A stretch of 32,065 bases of DNA from CAZMGB01 sp964565775 (GTDB lineage: Bacteria; Chloroflexota; Dehalococcoidia; DSTF01; JALHUB01), in assembly GCA_964565775.1 (NCBI GenBank), contig CAZMGB010000025.1, forward strand, positions 1 through 32,065. The letters are read 5' to 3'. Within the stretch, counting starts at the first letter, position 1, and every line of letters begins with the position of its first letter. Positions 14,627 to 22,626 of the stretch are shown piece after piece. A model generated the notes under the pieces. The model saw nothing but the letters and a program-made list of their open reading frames with translations. It ran no database searches and was not told where the DNA came from. Made by a program: the position numbers and the translations under genes.

Positions 14627-14974
14627 ATGCTCTACATGGCTTTCCTGACCTGGAAGCCCGGCTTGACGCGAGAGGAGCGGCAGGCGGCGCTGGCCCGGCA
14701 CGGTCGCTACAGGCTTCCTGATGGATGCGAGCCTGTAGCCGAGTACTGGCCCTCGGGGCCGGTGGCCGTGGTGGCGGTCCTCGAGGCCGAGGACACAGCG
14801 GCAACCGCTCAGCTCCGGCGCGACTGGCAGGACGTCTTCGACGTCACTGTCCTGCCGATCGTCCGCGCCGGTGAGGAGCTGAGGATGGGTGCGCCGCGAC
14901 GGGCCAAGGAGCGGGTAGTCGAGAGGCTTAGCTCCGCGGTGGCCGCTTGCCGGAGCGCTCTCGCCGCGTCGTAG
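14627..14974 (+). CDS. small DUF3303-like protein
   Basis: The product is 115 residues from the ATG at 14627; an in-frame ATG lies three codons on at 14636. It begins MLYMAFLTWKPGLTREER, the pattern of DUF3303 and related dimeric alpha-beta barrel proteins, which have no settled function. YWPSGPVAVVAVLEAEDTAA and the following helix fit a ferredoxin-like fold. The last 30 residues are Arg/Ala-rich and look like an add-on. It has its own promoter and precedes, by 49 bp, an MBL-fold gene with an independent -10 box. Confidence 0.6.
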   Translation: MLYMAFLTWKPGLTREERQAALARHGRYRLPDGCEPVAEYWPSGPVAVVAVLEAEDTAATAQLRRDWQDVFDVTVLPIVRAGEELRMGAPRRAKERVVERLSSAVAACRSALAAS

Positions 14975-15008
14975 GCGCCAGGTCTTCCCCCCCGCTCGTC
15001 ATCCCCGC

Positions 15009-15014
15009 TAGTAT
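15009..15014 (+). promoter_or_regulatory. -10 element placed for a near-leaderless transcript
   Basis: TAGTAT ends nine bases before the ATG at 15024, and no Shine-Dalgarno sequence lies between. Initiation at the usual distance would leave a leader of 0-3 nt. No convincing -35 box is seen. Confidence 0.35.
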
Positions 15015-15023
15015 CAGTGTGTC

Positions 15024-15965
15024 ATGCGCATAACGGAGCGTGTCCACGGCATTCCGGCCGAGGTCGGCTTCTACACCGGCCCCTACCCTCCCAACGTCTA
15101 CCTTGTGACGGACGGCGGCCAGGGAGCGCTAATCGACGCCGGCTTCGCCGACGACCGGTCGGTGCAGGCGCGCCTGGACTACCTGGCCGGCCTGGAGGAC
15201 GTGAAGCTGGCGTACATCGTCCTCACGCACCACCACTTCGATCACTCGAGCGGCGCTCACCGGCTGCGGGAGGCCACGGGGGCGGACATCGTTGTCCACC
15301 GGGCGGAGGCGCCGCTGCTCCGGGAGGCGGGGCGGGTCGATACGCATCAGGACGTGGACGTGCCGGAAGAGGCGCGGGAAGCTCGGGAGGCGGTTCTTCG
15401 CTGGCGGGAGGAGGCGGCGCGGGCCGTGCCCGACCGGCTCGTCGACGACGGCGAGCGGCTGCGCGTGGGCAGCGCGACGCTGCACGTCGTCCACACGCCC
15501 GGGCACACGGCCGGCCACATCTGCCTTCTCCTGGAGGAGGAGCGGGTGCTCTTCAGCGGCGACAACGTGTTGGGAGTGGGCACCACCGCCATCGCGCCGC
15601 CGCCCCACGGCGATATGGCCCAGTACGTCGCGTCGCTGCGCAAGATGCAGACCCTCGATGCTGCGCTGCTTTGCCCGGGCCACGGCCCCGTCGTGCGCGA
15701 GCCGAATCGCAAGATCCAGGAGCTTATCGACCACCGGCGTGAGCGCGACGAGCAGCTCCTCGCCTTCATCGGCGCGGGCAGGGGCAGCCTGAAGCGACTG
15801 GTGAGGGCGGTCTACCCGGAGCTCGACAAGCGGCTAGTGCCGATGGCGACCGGCCAGATCGTCTCGCACCTGCGCAAGCTGTCGGCGGAGGGCAAGGTGC
15901 AGGCACGTCGTGAGGGCGACGAGGTATTCTATCAGCTTGCGGCGCCGGAGGGCGGTGAGCCATGA
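15024..15965 (+). CDS. MBL-fold hydrolase with C-terminal winged helix (LACTB2-like)
   Basis: The product is 313 residues. Zinc ligands are THHHFDH (His69, His71, Asp73, His74), HTPGHTAGH (His161), FSGDNVLG (Asp180) and LLCPGHGP (His220). Residues 235-313 form a helical, winged-helix-like tail (KRLVRAVYPELDKRL, then HLRKLSAEGKVQARREGDEVFY). This two-part layout matches human LACTB2, a mitochondrial endoribonuclease, and a large bacterial set annotated as MBL hydrolases. An RNase or thioesterase role is possible. The stop overlaps the next start (ATGA), coupling it to an HEPN-motif gene. Confidence 0.88.
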   Translation: MRITERVHGIPAEVGFYTGPYPPNVYLVTDGGQGALIDAGFADDRSVQARLDYLAGLEDVKLAYIVLTHHHFDHSSGAHRLREATGADIVVHRAEAPLLREAGRVDTHQDVDVPEEAREAREAVLRWREEAARAVPDRLVDDGERLRVGSATLHVVHTPGHTAGHICLLLEEERVLFSGDNVLGVGTTAIAPPPHGDMAQYVASLRKMQTLDAALLCPGHGPVVREPNRKIQELIDHRRERDEQLLAFIGAGRGSLKRLVRAVYPELDKRLVPMATGQIVSHLRKLSAEGKVQARREGDEVFYQLAAPEGGEP

Positions 15966-16990
15966 GTGTGGACACACCGTACGAGGTGGTGTTCTTCTGC
16001 GAGGGGCTTGGTCAGGCGGAGCTGCCGATACGGGTGGGCCCTGTGACGTTTAGGTGGTCAACGCTCGAGGCTCCACCGCAAGTGATAGAGATGCTCCGCA
16101 AGGTCTTTGGCGAGAGCTTTAGAGAAGAATGGCTGGAGAAGGGATTTCCCGCAGCGCATGTCGGCGCAACTGCGGTTGACTCCGCAGAGGCCGTCAAGGG
16201 CGCCTCGCGGCAGGTTGACGTTGCGGTCGATGCTCTCCGGCTCAAGGAGCCGCCGTCAGGTTCTGGGTTCCACATAGGATTGCCCAAGACTGCTCGCGCT
16301 CTCCCTGCTGTGCTGGTTATTGAGAAGGGACTCCAGCCCTCCCTTGCCCCTATGGCCTACATTCGAGATCAAATCGGGACAATGGTCGTCGGTGACCTCG
16401 CTGACCCTACGCCGCAGCTAAACGCGAAGCTGTCCTCTGCGGTGTTGGATCGCCTCCCAGAAGAGCTATTCAGCAGTGAGGGAAACGGGGCTGGCGAGAT
16501 CGTACAAAGGATACGTCGCGCTCTGCACTGGATGGGTGTAGCCAGGCCCACGGAGGATCCGGCATCAAGATTCATCATGATGTGGACAGCTCTGGAATCT
16601 TTGGTTGGCTGCCCGCAAGATGGCAGGGGACGGAAAGGGGAGCTGATCAAGGGTCGTCTGAACGCCCTCTGCGCATCACATGGTGCAGATGTTCCCGATG
16701 GTCAGTTGATCGATCGTCTATGGCGTCTTAGGTGTGAGGTCTTTCATGAAGCAGCTATGGGATACTTCGACCCGGGGGCAACCCTTGGTGTCGACGTAAC
16801 GGTGGATCTTCGGGCAGTGCAATTGCTGCTTTATCAGGCGTTGCTGTACTTGCTCGACGTGCACGGCTTTCACGGCTCGCTAAGGGCTGCGTGGGACGCA
16901 ATCGGGGAGTACACGCCCGACACGCATATAGACTTGAATGACATCCCACTCTTCTTTCGTTTCATCGACGCGGTTGGTCAGTTGGCGTAG
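15962..16990 (+). CDS. HEPN-motif protein of unknown function
   Basis: The product is 342 residues. The C-terminal half is alpha-helical: RIRRALHWMGVARPTEDP, then FIMMWTALESLVGCP, then LWRLRCEVFHEAA. Arg257 and His262 form R-x4-H, the catalytic signature of HEPN ribonucleases, and the W-x-ALE-L-G helix before it matches ApeA/HEPN-type hypothetical proteins. The N-terminal 180 residues are not recognised. GC content is lower than on either side, although its ATG overlaps the stop of the MBL-fold gene by four bases. HEPN proteins often act as RNA-cleaving toxins or antiphage effectors, but no nucleotidyltransferase (MNT) antitoxin lies beside it. Confidence 0.65.
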   Translation: MSVDTPYEVVFFCEGLGQAELPIRVGPVTFRWSTLEAPPQVIEMLRKVFGESFREEWLEKGFPAAHVGATAVDSAEAVKGASRQVDVAVDALRLKEPPSGSGFHIGLPKTARALPAVLVIEKGLQPSLAPMAYIRDQIGTMVVGDLADPTPQLNAKLSSAVLDRLPEELFSSEGNGAGEIVQRIRRALHWMGVARPTEDPASRFIMMWTALESLVGCPQDGRGRKGELIKGRLNALCASHGADVPDGQLIDRLWRLRCEVFHEAAMGYFDPGATLGVDVTVDLRAVQLLLYQALLYLLDVHGFHGSLRAAWDAIGEYTPDTHIDLNDIPLFFRFIDAVGQLA

Positions 16991-17021
16991 GAGCGCCCTG
17001 GAGCGGCTACCTTGGGCGGAA

Positions 17022-17027
17022 TATAAT
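17022..17027 (+). promoter_or_regulatory. -10 box of the lysA promoter
   Basis: A perfect TATAAT lies 35 bp before the lysA ATG. The -35 match is poor (CTGGAG at 16998-17003, 18-bp spacer). Confidence 0.45.
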
Positions 17028-17062
17028 TGAGCACCGTAGGAAACGCGCGAAGGATTGAGCGA

Positions 17063-18409
17063 ATGACGACGAATATCCGCAAGACGAAAGCGGAGGCGCT
17101 GCCTCTGAAGGCGCTGCTGCCGCGAACGGCGGCCAGCGAGGCCGGCCACCTGGCCCTCGGCGGCTGCGACACCGTCGAGCTGGCACGCGAGTTCGGCACG
17201 CCTCTCTACGTCTTCGATGAGGCCGACCTCCGCGCCACCTGTCAGCAGTTCCTTCACGAGTTCCGGTCTCGCCATGCTGATACGTCGGTCGTCTACGCGG
17301 CCAAGGCGTACATCGGCCGGGCGCTGGCGGCGCTCCTGGCGGAGGAGGGGCTGGGGCTTGACGTGGTCTCCGGGGGCGAGCTGGCCTTTGCCCGCTCGGT
17401 CGACTTCCCGATGGAGCGGGTCGATTTCCACGGCAACAACAAGTCGGCACAGGAGTTGCGGGAGGCGCTCGAGGCGGGCGTCGGCCGCGTAATGGTGGAC
17501 AACTTCCACGAGCTGCTCCTCCTCAACGAAGCCGCCCAGGCGCTGGGTCGATGCCAGCAGGGGCTCCTGCGGGTCACGCCGGATGTCGACCCGCATACGC
17601 ACGCACACATCAGCACCGGCGTCCTCGACAGCAAGTTCGGGCTGCCCCTGGCGGGCGGTCGCGCCGAGGAGGCGCTCGTCGAGGCGCTGGCGGCGCCGGG
17701 CCTGGAGGTCGTCGGCCTCCACTGCCACATAGGCTCCCAGATCTTCGAGATGGAGGTCTATGAGAAAGCGATCGCGGTGGTGGTGGAGTTCGCTGCCCGG
17801 ATGCGGAAGCGCCACGGCTTCGAGCTGCGGGAGTTCAGCCCCGGCGGCGGCTTCGCTCTCCCGTATACCCGTGACACCCCCGCACCCAGCATCGCTGAGT
17901 ACGCGGAGACCATCGTCGCCGCTCTCAAAGCGGAGTGCCAGACGCACTCGCTGCCCCTGCCGAAGCTGTCAGTGGAGCCGGGACGCTCGCTTGTGGGGCG
18001 GGCGGGAGTGGCCCTGTACAGGGTAGGGGCGAGCAAGGAGGTGCCGGGCGTGCGCACCTACGTTACGGTCGACGGCGGCATGGCCGACAACATCCGCCCC
18101 GCGCTCTACGATGCCCCCTACGAGGCGCTGGTGGCCAACCGGCTCGACGAGGAGCCATCGGAGCGGGTGACGGTGGCGGGCAAGTACTGCGAGTCCGGCG
18201 ACGTGCTGGTCCGCGACGCCGACCTCCCGAAGCTGTGGGCCGGCGACATCATCGCGATACCCGTGGCCGGCGCCTACTGCCTGTCCCTGGCGAGCAACTA
18301 CAATTGCTCCCTCAAGCCGGCCATCGTGATGGTGAAGGACGGGAAAGCGCGGCTGATCCGCCGTCGCGAGACATACGAGGACCTGACGCGCTGTGACGTT
18401 TACCCCTAG
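17063..18409 (+). CDS. lysA: diaminopimelate decarboxylase
   Basis: LysA decarboxylates meso-diaminopimelate to L-lysine with pyridoxal phosphate, the last step of lysine synthesis. The product is 448 residues from the ATG at 17063, with AAGGA eight bases upstream. The fold-III PLP barrel motifs are complete: YAAKA with the Schiff-base Lys81, HCHIGSQ (220-226), GGGF (261-264), EPGRSL (305-310) and CESGD (376-380), whose Cys376 comes from the partner subunit in the dimer. The N-terminal 30 residues are longer than usual. holB follows after 34 bp with its own ribosome-binding site. Confidence 0.95.
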   Translation: MTTNIRKTKAEALPLKALLPRTAASEAGHLALGGCDTVELAREFGTPLYVFDEADLRATCQQFLHEFRSRHADTSVVYAAKAYIGRALAALLAEEGLGLDVVSGGELAFARSVDFPMERVDFHGNNKSAQELREALEAGVGRVMVDNFHELLLLNEAAQALGRCQQGLLRVTPDVDPHTHAHISTGVLDSKFGLPLAGGRAEEALVEALAAPGLEVVGLHCHIGSQIFEMEVYEKAIAVVVEFAARMRKRHGFELREFSPGGGFALPYTRDTPAPSIAEYAETIVAALKAECQTHSLPLPKLSVEPGRSLVGRAGVALYRVGASKEVPGVRTYVTVDGGMADNIRPALYDAPYEALVANRLDEEPSERVTVAGKYCESGDVLVRDADLPKLWAGDIIAIPVAGAYCLSLASNYNCSLKPAIVMVKDGKARLIRRRETYEDLTRCDVYP

Positions 18410-18443
18410 CGGACGTGCTCCGGCGAACGTGGGAGAGCGGGCC

Positions 18444-19526
18444 ATGTGGAAGGTGGTCGGACAGGAGAAGGCGGTATCGATGCTGAGCCGCGCCCTGGAG
18501 GAGGGCCGGTTCTCTCACGCCTACCTGTTCGTGGGGCCGCCGCACGTCGGCAAGGCCACCGCCGCCATCGAGTTCGCGGCGGCACTCAACTGCCGCGGCG
18601 AGGACCCTCCCTGCCACCGCTGTCGTCAGTGCCACGTGACGGGCGAGGGAAAGCACCCGGACGTCGAAGTGGTGAGCGTCGGCGGCGTCTGCGACGAGTC
18701 AGAGCATCGCGACCATTCGACGGACGGCTCGAAGGACATCCGCATCTGCCAGGTACGGCGCCTGGGCCATCTCCTGAGCCGCGCCCCTTTCGAGGGGCGC
18801 TTTCGCGTCATCATCGTCGATCCGGCCGACGCACTGAACGAGGAGGCGGCGAACGCCTTCCTCAAGACGCTGGAGGAGCCGCCGGCCTCCGCCGTGATCA
18901 TCCTGGTCACGGGCGAGGAGGAGGCGCTGCCCGAGACGGTACGCTCCCGCTGTCGGCGCGTGCCCTTCACGCTCATGGCGGTGTCGCGGGTCGCGGAGGT
19001 TCTCGAAAGGGAGTGGTCGGTGCCCGCGGACGAGGCCCGATTGCTGGCGCGCCTGAGCGGCGGACGTCTCGGCTGGGCGGTGGCCGCGCTCGACGATGAG
19101 TCCATCCTCCAGGCCCGGAGCGAGGCGCTGGCCGAGATCTGGCGTCTGGCTTCGGCCGGTCGGGACGAGCGGTTCGCCTACGCCGGCCGCCTGGCGGCGC
19201 TCTTTGCGCGCGACCGTCAGGCCGTTCTTGCGACCCTGGACCTCTGGCAGGAGTGGTGGCGCGATGTCCTCCTGGTCCGCGCCGGCCTGTCGGCGGGGCG
19301 GGAGGAGGCCTCGTTGTCCGTTGCCAACGTCGACGCCCTGGACAAACTGGCCCCGGCAGGGACAAAATACGATATGAGAGATTTGCTGCGTTTTCTGGAG
19401 GCGATAGGTCAGACCCGACGCTATCTGCTGGAGAACGTGAACCCCTATCTGGCGCTGGAGGTCCTGATGCTGGAGCTTCCGGCGCCTGCGTCTGGAAAGG
19501 AGGCCGAGCCCTCGCGGCGCTCGTAG
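18444..19526 (+). CDS. holB: DNA polymerase III delta' subunit
   Basis: The delta' subunit is part of the clamp loader that places the beta sliding clamp on DNA. The product is 360 residues from the ATG at 18444 (GGGAGAG upstream). It starts MWKVVGQEKAVSML and has a P-loop-like GPPHVGKATA, the zinc-binding cysteines around CRGEDPPCHRCRQC, VDPADALNEEAANAFLKTLEE and the SRC motif (VRSRCRRVPF). ricT follows, as in Firmicutes where holB and yaaT are neighbours. This supports holB rather than dnaX. Confidence 0.9.
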   Translation: MWKVVGQEKAVSMLSRALEEGRFSHAYLFVGPPHVGKATAAIEFAAALNCRGEDPPCHRCRQCHVTGEGKHPDVEVVSVGGVCDESEHRDHSTDGSKDIRICQVRRLGHLLSRAPFEGRFRVIIVDPADALNEEAANAFLKTLEEPPASAVIILVTGEEEALPETVRSRCRRVPFTLMAVSRVAEVLEREWSVPADEARLLARLSGGRLGWAVAALDDESILQARSEALAEIWRLASAGRDERFAYAGRLAALFARDRQAVLATLDLWQEWWRDVLLVRAGLSAGREEASLSVANVDALDKLAPAGTKYDMRDLLRFLEAIGQTRRYLLENVNPYLALEVLMLELPAPASGKEAEPSRRS

Positions 19527-19595
19527 CGCAAGAGCCGGGGCCTGCCGGTGCGAGGCCGGCGGCCCCCCGGCCGGCGAGGGGCGCTCGGAGCCCTT

Positions 19596-20654
19596 ATGGC
19601 GGATACTGTGGGAGTCCGGTTCAAAGAGGCCGGCAAGATCTACTACTTCAAGGCAGGCGATTTCGAACTGGACGTGGGTAACTACGTCGTCGTCGAGACT
19701 TCGCATGGCCGTGAAGTGGGCCGGGTGGTCGTGGCGCCCGATCAGGTGATCGCGGACGAGATCAAGGAGCCCCTGAAGGAGGTGCTGCGGCTGGCGGAGC
19801 CGGAGGACCTCGAGAAAGCGGAGGAGTGGAGGACCAAGGCTCAGGAGAATCTGATCAGGGCGCGGGAGAAAGTGGAGGACCATGGGCTGCCTATGCGTCT
19901 CATCGCCGGCGACTACAACCTTGAGGGCACGCAGCTCACTCTGTACTTCACCGCCGAGGAGCGGGTGGACTTTCGCGCCCTGGTGCGCGATCTGGCGGCG
20001 ACCATCAAGACGAGGGTCCAGCTCCTCCAGGTGGGCGAGCGGGACCGGGCCAAGCTGGTGGATGGCATAGGACGGTGCGGGGAGCGCCTCTGCTGCAGCT
20101 CCTGGCTCACCACATTTCCCAGCATATCGATCAAGATGGCGAAGGAGCAGGAGCTGCCCCTCAACCCCTCGAAGATATCAGGGTCCTGCGGTCGTCTCCT
20201 CTGCTGTCTGGTCTACGAGTACGACCAGTATCGAGAGATCAGGGGCCAGCTCCCCAAGGTCGGCCAGGTGGTGTCGACTCCGGTGGGAGCGGCCAAGGTT
20301 GTCAGCATCAACGTAGCGAAGGAGACGGTCAGTCTCCGGCTGCAGGACCGTGTGACGATGGTCGAGATGCCCGTCTTCGAGATGCGCCTCCAATATGGGA
20401 CGGCGGTGCGCCCGCTGGAGATGGTCGAGAAGGCCGCGCCGCCCGTGCACGAGAAGGAGGAGGCGGGGGCCCGGGAGGACCTGGTGCCCGTCGCGGCCGC
20501 GTCCGGGCGCTCTCAGGAGAGCGGCGGCGCGGTGGGGGAGGACGGGAAGCCCCAGAGCCGGCGGAAGCGTCGTCGTCGGGGCCGTCGGGGTCGGCGGGAC
20601 AGCGGCGGTGCGCGCGGCGGCACGGAGGCTCGTAAGGAGGGCCAGGGCGGCTAG
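19596..20654 (+). CDS. ricT: PSP1-domain protein RicT (YaaT)
   Basis: RicT is a PSP1 C-terminal domain protein. In Bacillus subtilis it joins RicA and RicF in a complex carrying iron-sulfur clusters that helps RNase Y mature transcripts. The product is 352 residues from the ATG at 19596. The core includes VGVRFKEAGKIYYF, VETSHGREVGRVV and the cysteine-rich CGERLCCSSWL, MAKEQELPLNPSKISGSCG and RLLCCLVYEY. After residue 285 comes an acidic linker and a strongly basic tail (RRKRRRRGRRGRR), absent from the Bacillus protein, which may bind RNA. The 69-bp gap to holB suggests one operon. Confidence 0.92.
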   Translation: MADTVGVRFKEAGKIYYFKAGDFELDVGNYVVVETSHGREVGRVVVAPDQVIADEIKEPLKEVLRLAEPEDLEKAEEWRTKAQENLIRAREKVEDHGLPMRLIAGDYNLEGTQLTLYFTAEERVDFRALVRDLAATIKTRVQLLQVGERDRAKLVDGIGRCGERLCCSSWLTTFPSISIKMAKEQELPLNPSKISGSCGRLLCCLVYEYDQYREIRGQLPKVGQVVSTPVGAAKVVSINVAKETVSLRLQDRVTMVEMPVFEMRLQYGTAVRPLEMVEKAAPPVHEKEEAGAREDLVPVAAASGRSQESGGAVGEDGKPQSRRKRRRRGRRGRRDSGGARGGTEARKEGQGG

Positions 20655-20784
20655 CGCCTCGGCGCAGCGCGCGCAACCGCTGGGGTCGGCAGGATAGCGC
20701 CAGCAGCTACCTCAAGGTAGGGCAGAGCGGCCCAGACTAACGGAGACCCCCAGGAAAAGCCACCGGATCGCCCATTATCCGGGA
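20655..20784. other. intergenic stretch after ricT
   Basis: No gene is seen. Two small hairpins are possible: CTACCT/AGGTAG near 20706-20719, and CCGGAT/ATCCGG at 20763-20768 with 20777-20782. Either may help end the ricT transcript, but neither has a T-run. Confidence 0.3.
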
Positions 20785-20813
20785 TTGCACAGGGTGCCAC
20801 CCTGTGATAGGAT
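20785..20813 (+). promoter_or_regulatory. speD promoter with overlapping operator palindrome
   Basis: TTGCAC (20785-20790), a 17-bp spacer and TAGGAT (20808-20813) form a promoter. A perfect dyad, CACAGGGT-GCC-ACCCTGTG (20788-20806), covers half the -35 box and nearly all the spacer, where a bound repressor would block polymerase. Confidence 0.6.
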
Positions 20814-20822
20814 GCGGCCTGT

Positions 20823-20945
20823 GCTCTCGCCTGAGAGCGGGAGCAGGTGGCAGAAGCTCTTCGGCTAGATTCATCCTAATACGGCCTGCTGGTGGCCTGC
20901 TCCCGACGCGTCGGGATACGTCACTGGGGGCCTTTTCCCACGTAT
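20823..20945 (+). promoter_or_regulatory. structured 5' leader of the speD operon (candidate cis-regulatory RNA)
   Basis: Transcription near 20820 gives a leader of about 220 nt. It holds GCTCTC/GAGAGC (20823-20828 with 20833-20838), then a 10-bp stem CGGGAGCAGG/CCTGCTCCCG (20838-20847 with 20896-20905) enclosing 48 nt. The 16-bp perfect palindrome TCCCGACGCGTCGGGA (20901-20916) shares five bases with that stem's 3' arm. A further hairpin spans 20916-20945. The long stem and the palindrome hairpin exclude each other, as in attenuators and riboswitches. It matches no riboswitch class I can name by eye. Confidence 0.4.
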
Positions 20946-21040
20946 TCGAGCGAAGGGTCGTCGCGGTGAGGTCGCGGGCATTGTCAGGCAAAGGCAACGA
21001 ACTTTGGCCCCGAGTTTGGCCAGAACGGAAGGGGGGATTG

Positions 21041-21523
21041 ATGCACGTTACGATTGACGGGTACGGAGGCGACCCGCAAAGGCTGGCAAGCGAAGAAGGA
21101 GTACGCGCGCTCTTGGACCGCTATCCCAAAAGGATCGGGATGACCAAGATCGCGCCTCCTCAGATCTGCAGGTACGAAGGCGAGAAACCCAAGGATTGGG
21201 GCATCTCCGGTTTCGTTCTCATCGCCGAAAGCCACATCTCCATTCACACCTTCCCTAAACGCAGGTTAGTCTGGGTCGACATATTCTCGTGCAAGGGGTT
21301 CGACGCTGAACGCGCCGTAGCCGATGTGCAAGCGCACTTTGGGCTCGTGGACGTGCGGACGCGCGTCCTGGCGCGTGGCCTCGAATACCCGCATTCCGTG
21401 CCGGAGGCGCTGCCCTACGCCAGCGCAGAGCGGCAGGAAGTGGCCCGCCTGACGCGGGCCCGCTCCGACCGTTCCGGCGTGGAGGAACTGACCCATGAAC
21501 GACTACCTGCACACCCAAGTTGA
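21041..21523 (+). CDS. speD: S-adenosylmethionine decarboxylase proenzyme
   Basis: SpeD decarboxylates S-adenosylmethionine to supply the aminopropyl donor for spermidine synthesis. The product is 160 residues from the ATG at 21041 (GGAAGGGGGG upstream). The self-cleavage site is ESHISIHTFP: Ser64 becomes the pyruvoyl group, with His69 and Cys84 (FSCKG) as the processing and proton-donor residues of the Thermotoga-type enzyme. The frame remains open 79 codons upstream, but that region is better explained as leader. The next gene starts 29 bases before its stop. The C-terminal 40 residues exceed the shortest family members and overlap that start. Confidence 0.92.
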   Translation: MHVTIDGYGGDPQRLASEEGVRALLDRYPKRIGMTKIAPPQICRYEGEKPKDWGISGFVLIAESHISIHTFPKRRLVWVDIFSCKGFDAERAVADVQAHFGLVDVRTRVLARGLEYPHSVPEALPYASAERQEVARLTRARSDRSGVEELTHERLPAHPS

Positions 21524-22553
21524 ACCCTTCCCCGTAACGGAGCGAGCTACTGCCGCCGAGCTCCTGAAACGCATGGCCGGTACCTCGTTCCAGGCCCGCA
21601 ACCTGGCGCAGGCCGGTAGCATCTGGTCTCGCATGCTCGAGGATGAGGCGACCATCTTCCTGGGCGTGGCGGGGGCCATGGTGCCTGCCGGCATGCGGCG
21701 CGTCCTCGTCTACCTCATCGAGAAGCGGATGGTCGATTGCCTTGTCAGCACCGGCGCGAACCTGTTTCACGACGTGTACGAGACGCTGGGCAAGCCTCAC
21801 TGGCAGACCAGCGCCGAGGCCGACGACGTGGAGCTGGGCCGGCGGCGGATCAATCGCTTCTATGACGTCCTTGCGTCGGAGACCGACTTCTCGGCGGCGG
21901 AGGAGTTCGTAACGAACTTCTCGCTCACCCTGGAGCCGGGGCGGCCCTACACAACGCGTGAGTACTTCGAGGGGCTGGGGCGGGCGCTCATCCCAGCCGC
22001 CCATGAGGAGGGCATCCTCACGGCGGCGGCGAAATCGGGGGTGCCCGTCTACTGTCCTGCTCTGGGCGACAGCGTCCACGGGCTTGCCATCGCCTCCGGT
22101 CGCGTGAGGGCGGGCCAGCGCGTCGTATTCGACATCATCGGCGACGTACTGGAGACGGCCCACATCGCGCTGACGGCGCAGAACACGGGAGTGATCTACA
22201 TCGGCGGTGGCACGCCGAAGAACTTCGTCCAGCAGGCGGAGGTGGCCAGCTACATCTTCTCGAGGGAGCTATCCGGCCACAAGTACGGCATTCAGATCAC
22301 GATGGACCAGCCCCAGTGGGGCGGCCTCTCCGGCTGCACCTTCGAGGAGGCGCAGTCCTGGCGCAAGATCGCGCCGGAGGCCGACTTCGTGACCGTGAAC
22401 GTCGAGGCGACCGTGGCGCTGCCGCTCATCGTCAGCGCGCTCGCCGAGGGTAGCGCTGAGGCCGTGAAGAGTCGCCGCCTGCCGGCGATCAACTTCGACG
22501 GCATGCGGGGCGCCTGGACGGCTGCGAATCGGAGTTGCGTCAGCTCTCCGTAG
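21495..22553 (+). CDS. deoxyhypusine synthase-family protein
   Basis: The product is 352 residues from the ATG at 21495, inside the end of speD, with GGAGGAA upstream. Deoxyhypusine synthases use NAD and spermidine to move an aminobutyl group through a lysine imine. That lysine is present as Lys291 in EEAQSWRKI (human enzyme: SWGKI, Lys329). STGANLFHD (85-93), GDSVHGLA, IYIGGGTPKNF and the MDQPQWGGLSGC block also match. Bacteria generally lack eIF5A, so the acceptor is probably putrescine (homospermidine synthesis) or another amine. Pairing with speD and a nearby agmatinase supports polyamine metabolism. The last 15 residues look atypical and abut the Fic insertion. Confidence 0.88.
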   Translation: MNDYLHTQVEPFPVTERATAAELLKRMAGTSFQARNLAQAGSIWSRMLEDEATIFLGVAGAMVPAGMRRVLVYLIEKRMVDCLVSTGANLFHDVYETLGKPHWQTSAEADDVELGRRRINRFYDVLASETDFSAAEEFVTNFSLTLEPGRPYTTREYFEGLGRALIPAAHEEGILTAAAKSGVPVYCPALGDSVHGLAIASGRVRAGQRVVFDIIGDVLETAHIALTAQNTGVIYIGGGTPKNFVQQAEVASYIFSRELSGHKYGIQITMDQPQWGGLSGCTFEEAQSWRKIAPEADFVTVNVEATVALPLIVSALAEGSAEAVKSRRLPAINFDGMRGAWTAANRSCVSSP

Positions 22554-22559
22554 CCGCCG

Positions 22560-22589
22560 TTGTAATACCTTTCGCCTGTTTGGTAAAAT
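22560..22589 (+). promoter_or_regulatory. promoter of the Fic gene
   Basis: TTGTAA (22560-22565), an 18-bp spacer and TAAAAT (22584-22589) lie just before the gene. One arm of a 10-bp inverted repeat (TCGCCTGTTT, 22572-22581) sits in the spacer. Confidence 0.5.
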
Positions 22590-22626
22590 AATGCGGCGTG
22601 CTACTTTCGTGTGGTAAAACAGGCGA
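22572..22626. repeat. inverted repeat around the Fic start
   Basis: TCGCCTGTTT (22572-22581) and AAACAGGCGA (22617-22626) are exact inverse copies separated by 35 bp. One arm lies in the promoter, the other over the first codons. They could be paired binding sites for the Fic protein's own winged-helix domain, or an mRNA hairpin hiding the start. Confidence 0.5.

Noticed and set aside
16880..17947. 355-codon open frame opposite lysA
   Set aside because: It is a mirror of a complete LysA with all PLP motifs.
18699..19883. 394-codon open frame on the minus strand opposite holB and ricT
   Set aside because: It is antisense to two clearly conserved genes, has no recognisable domain, and long shadow frames are expected in GC-rich DNA.
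20804..21040. 79-codon upstream extension of speD
   Set aside because: It starts inside the operator palindrome and promoter, and SpeD homologues begin near the ATG at 21041.
21255..22163. 302-codon open frame opposite speD and the DHS-like gene
   Set aside because: No domain or ribosome-binding site; it covers two supported genes.
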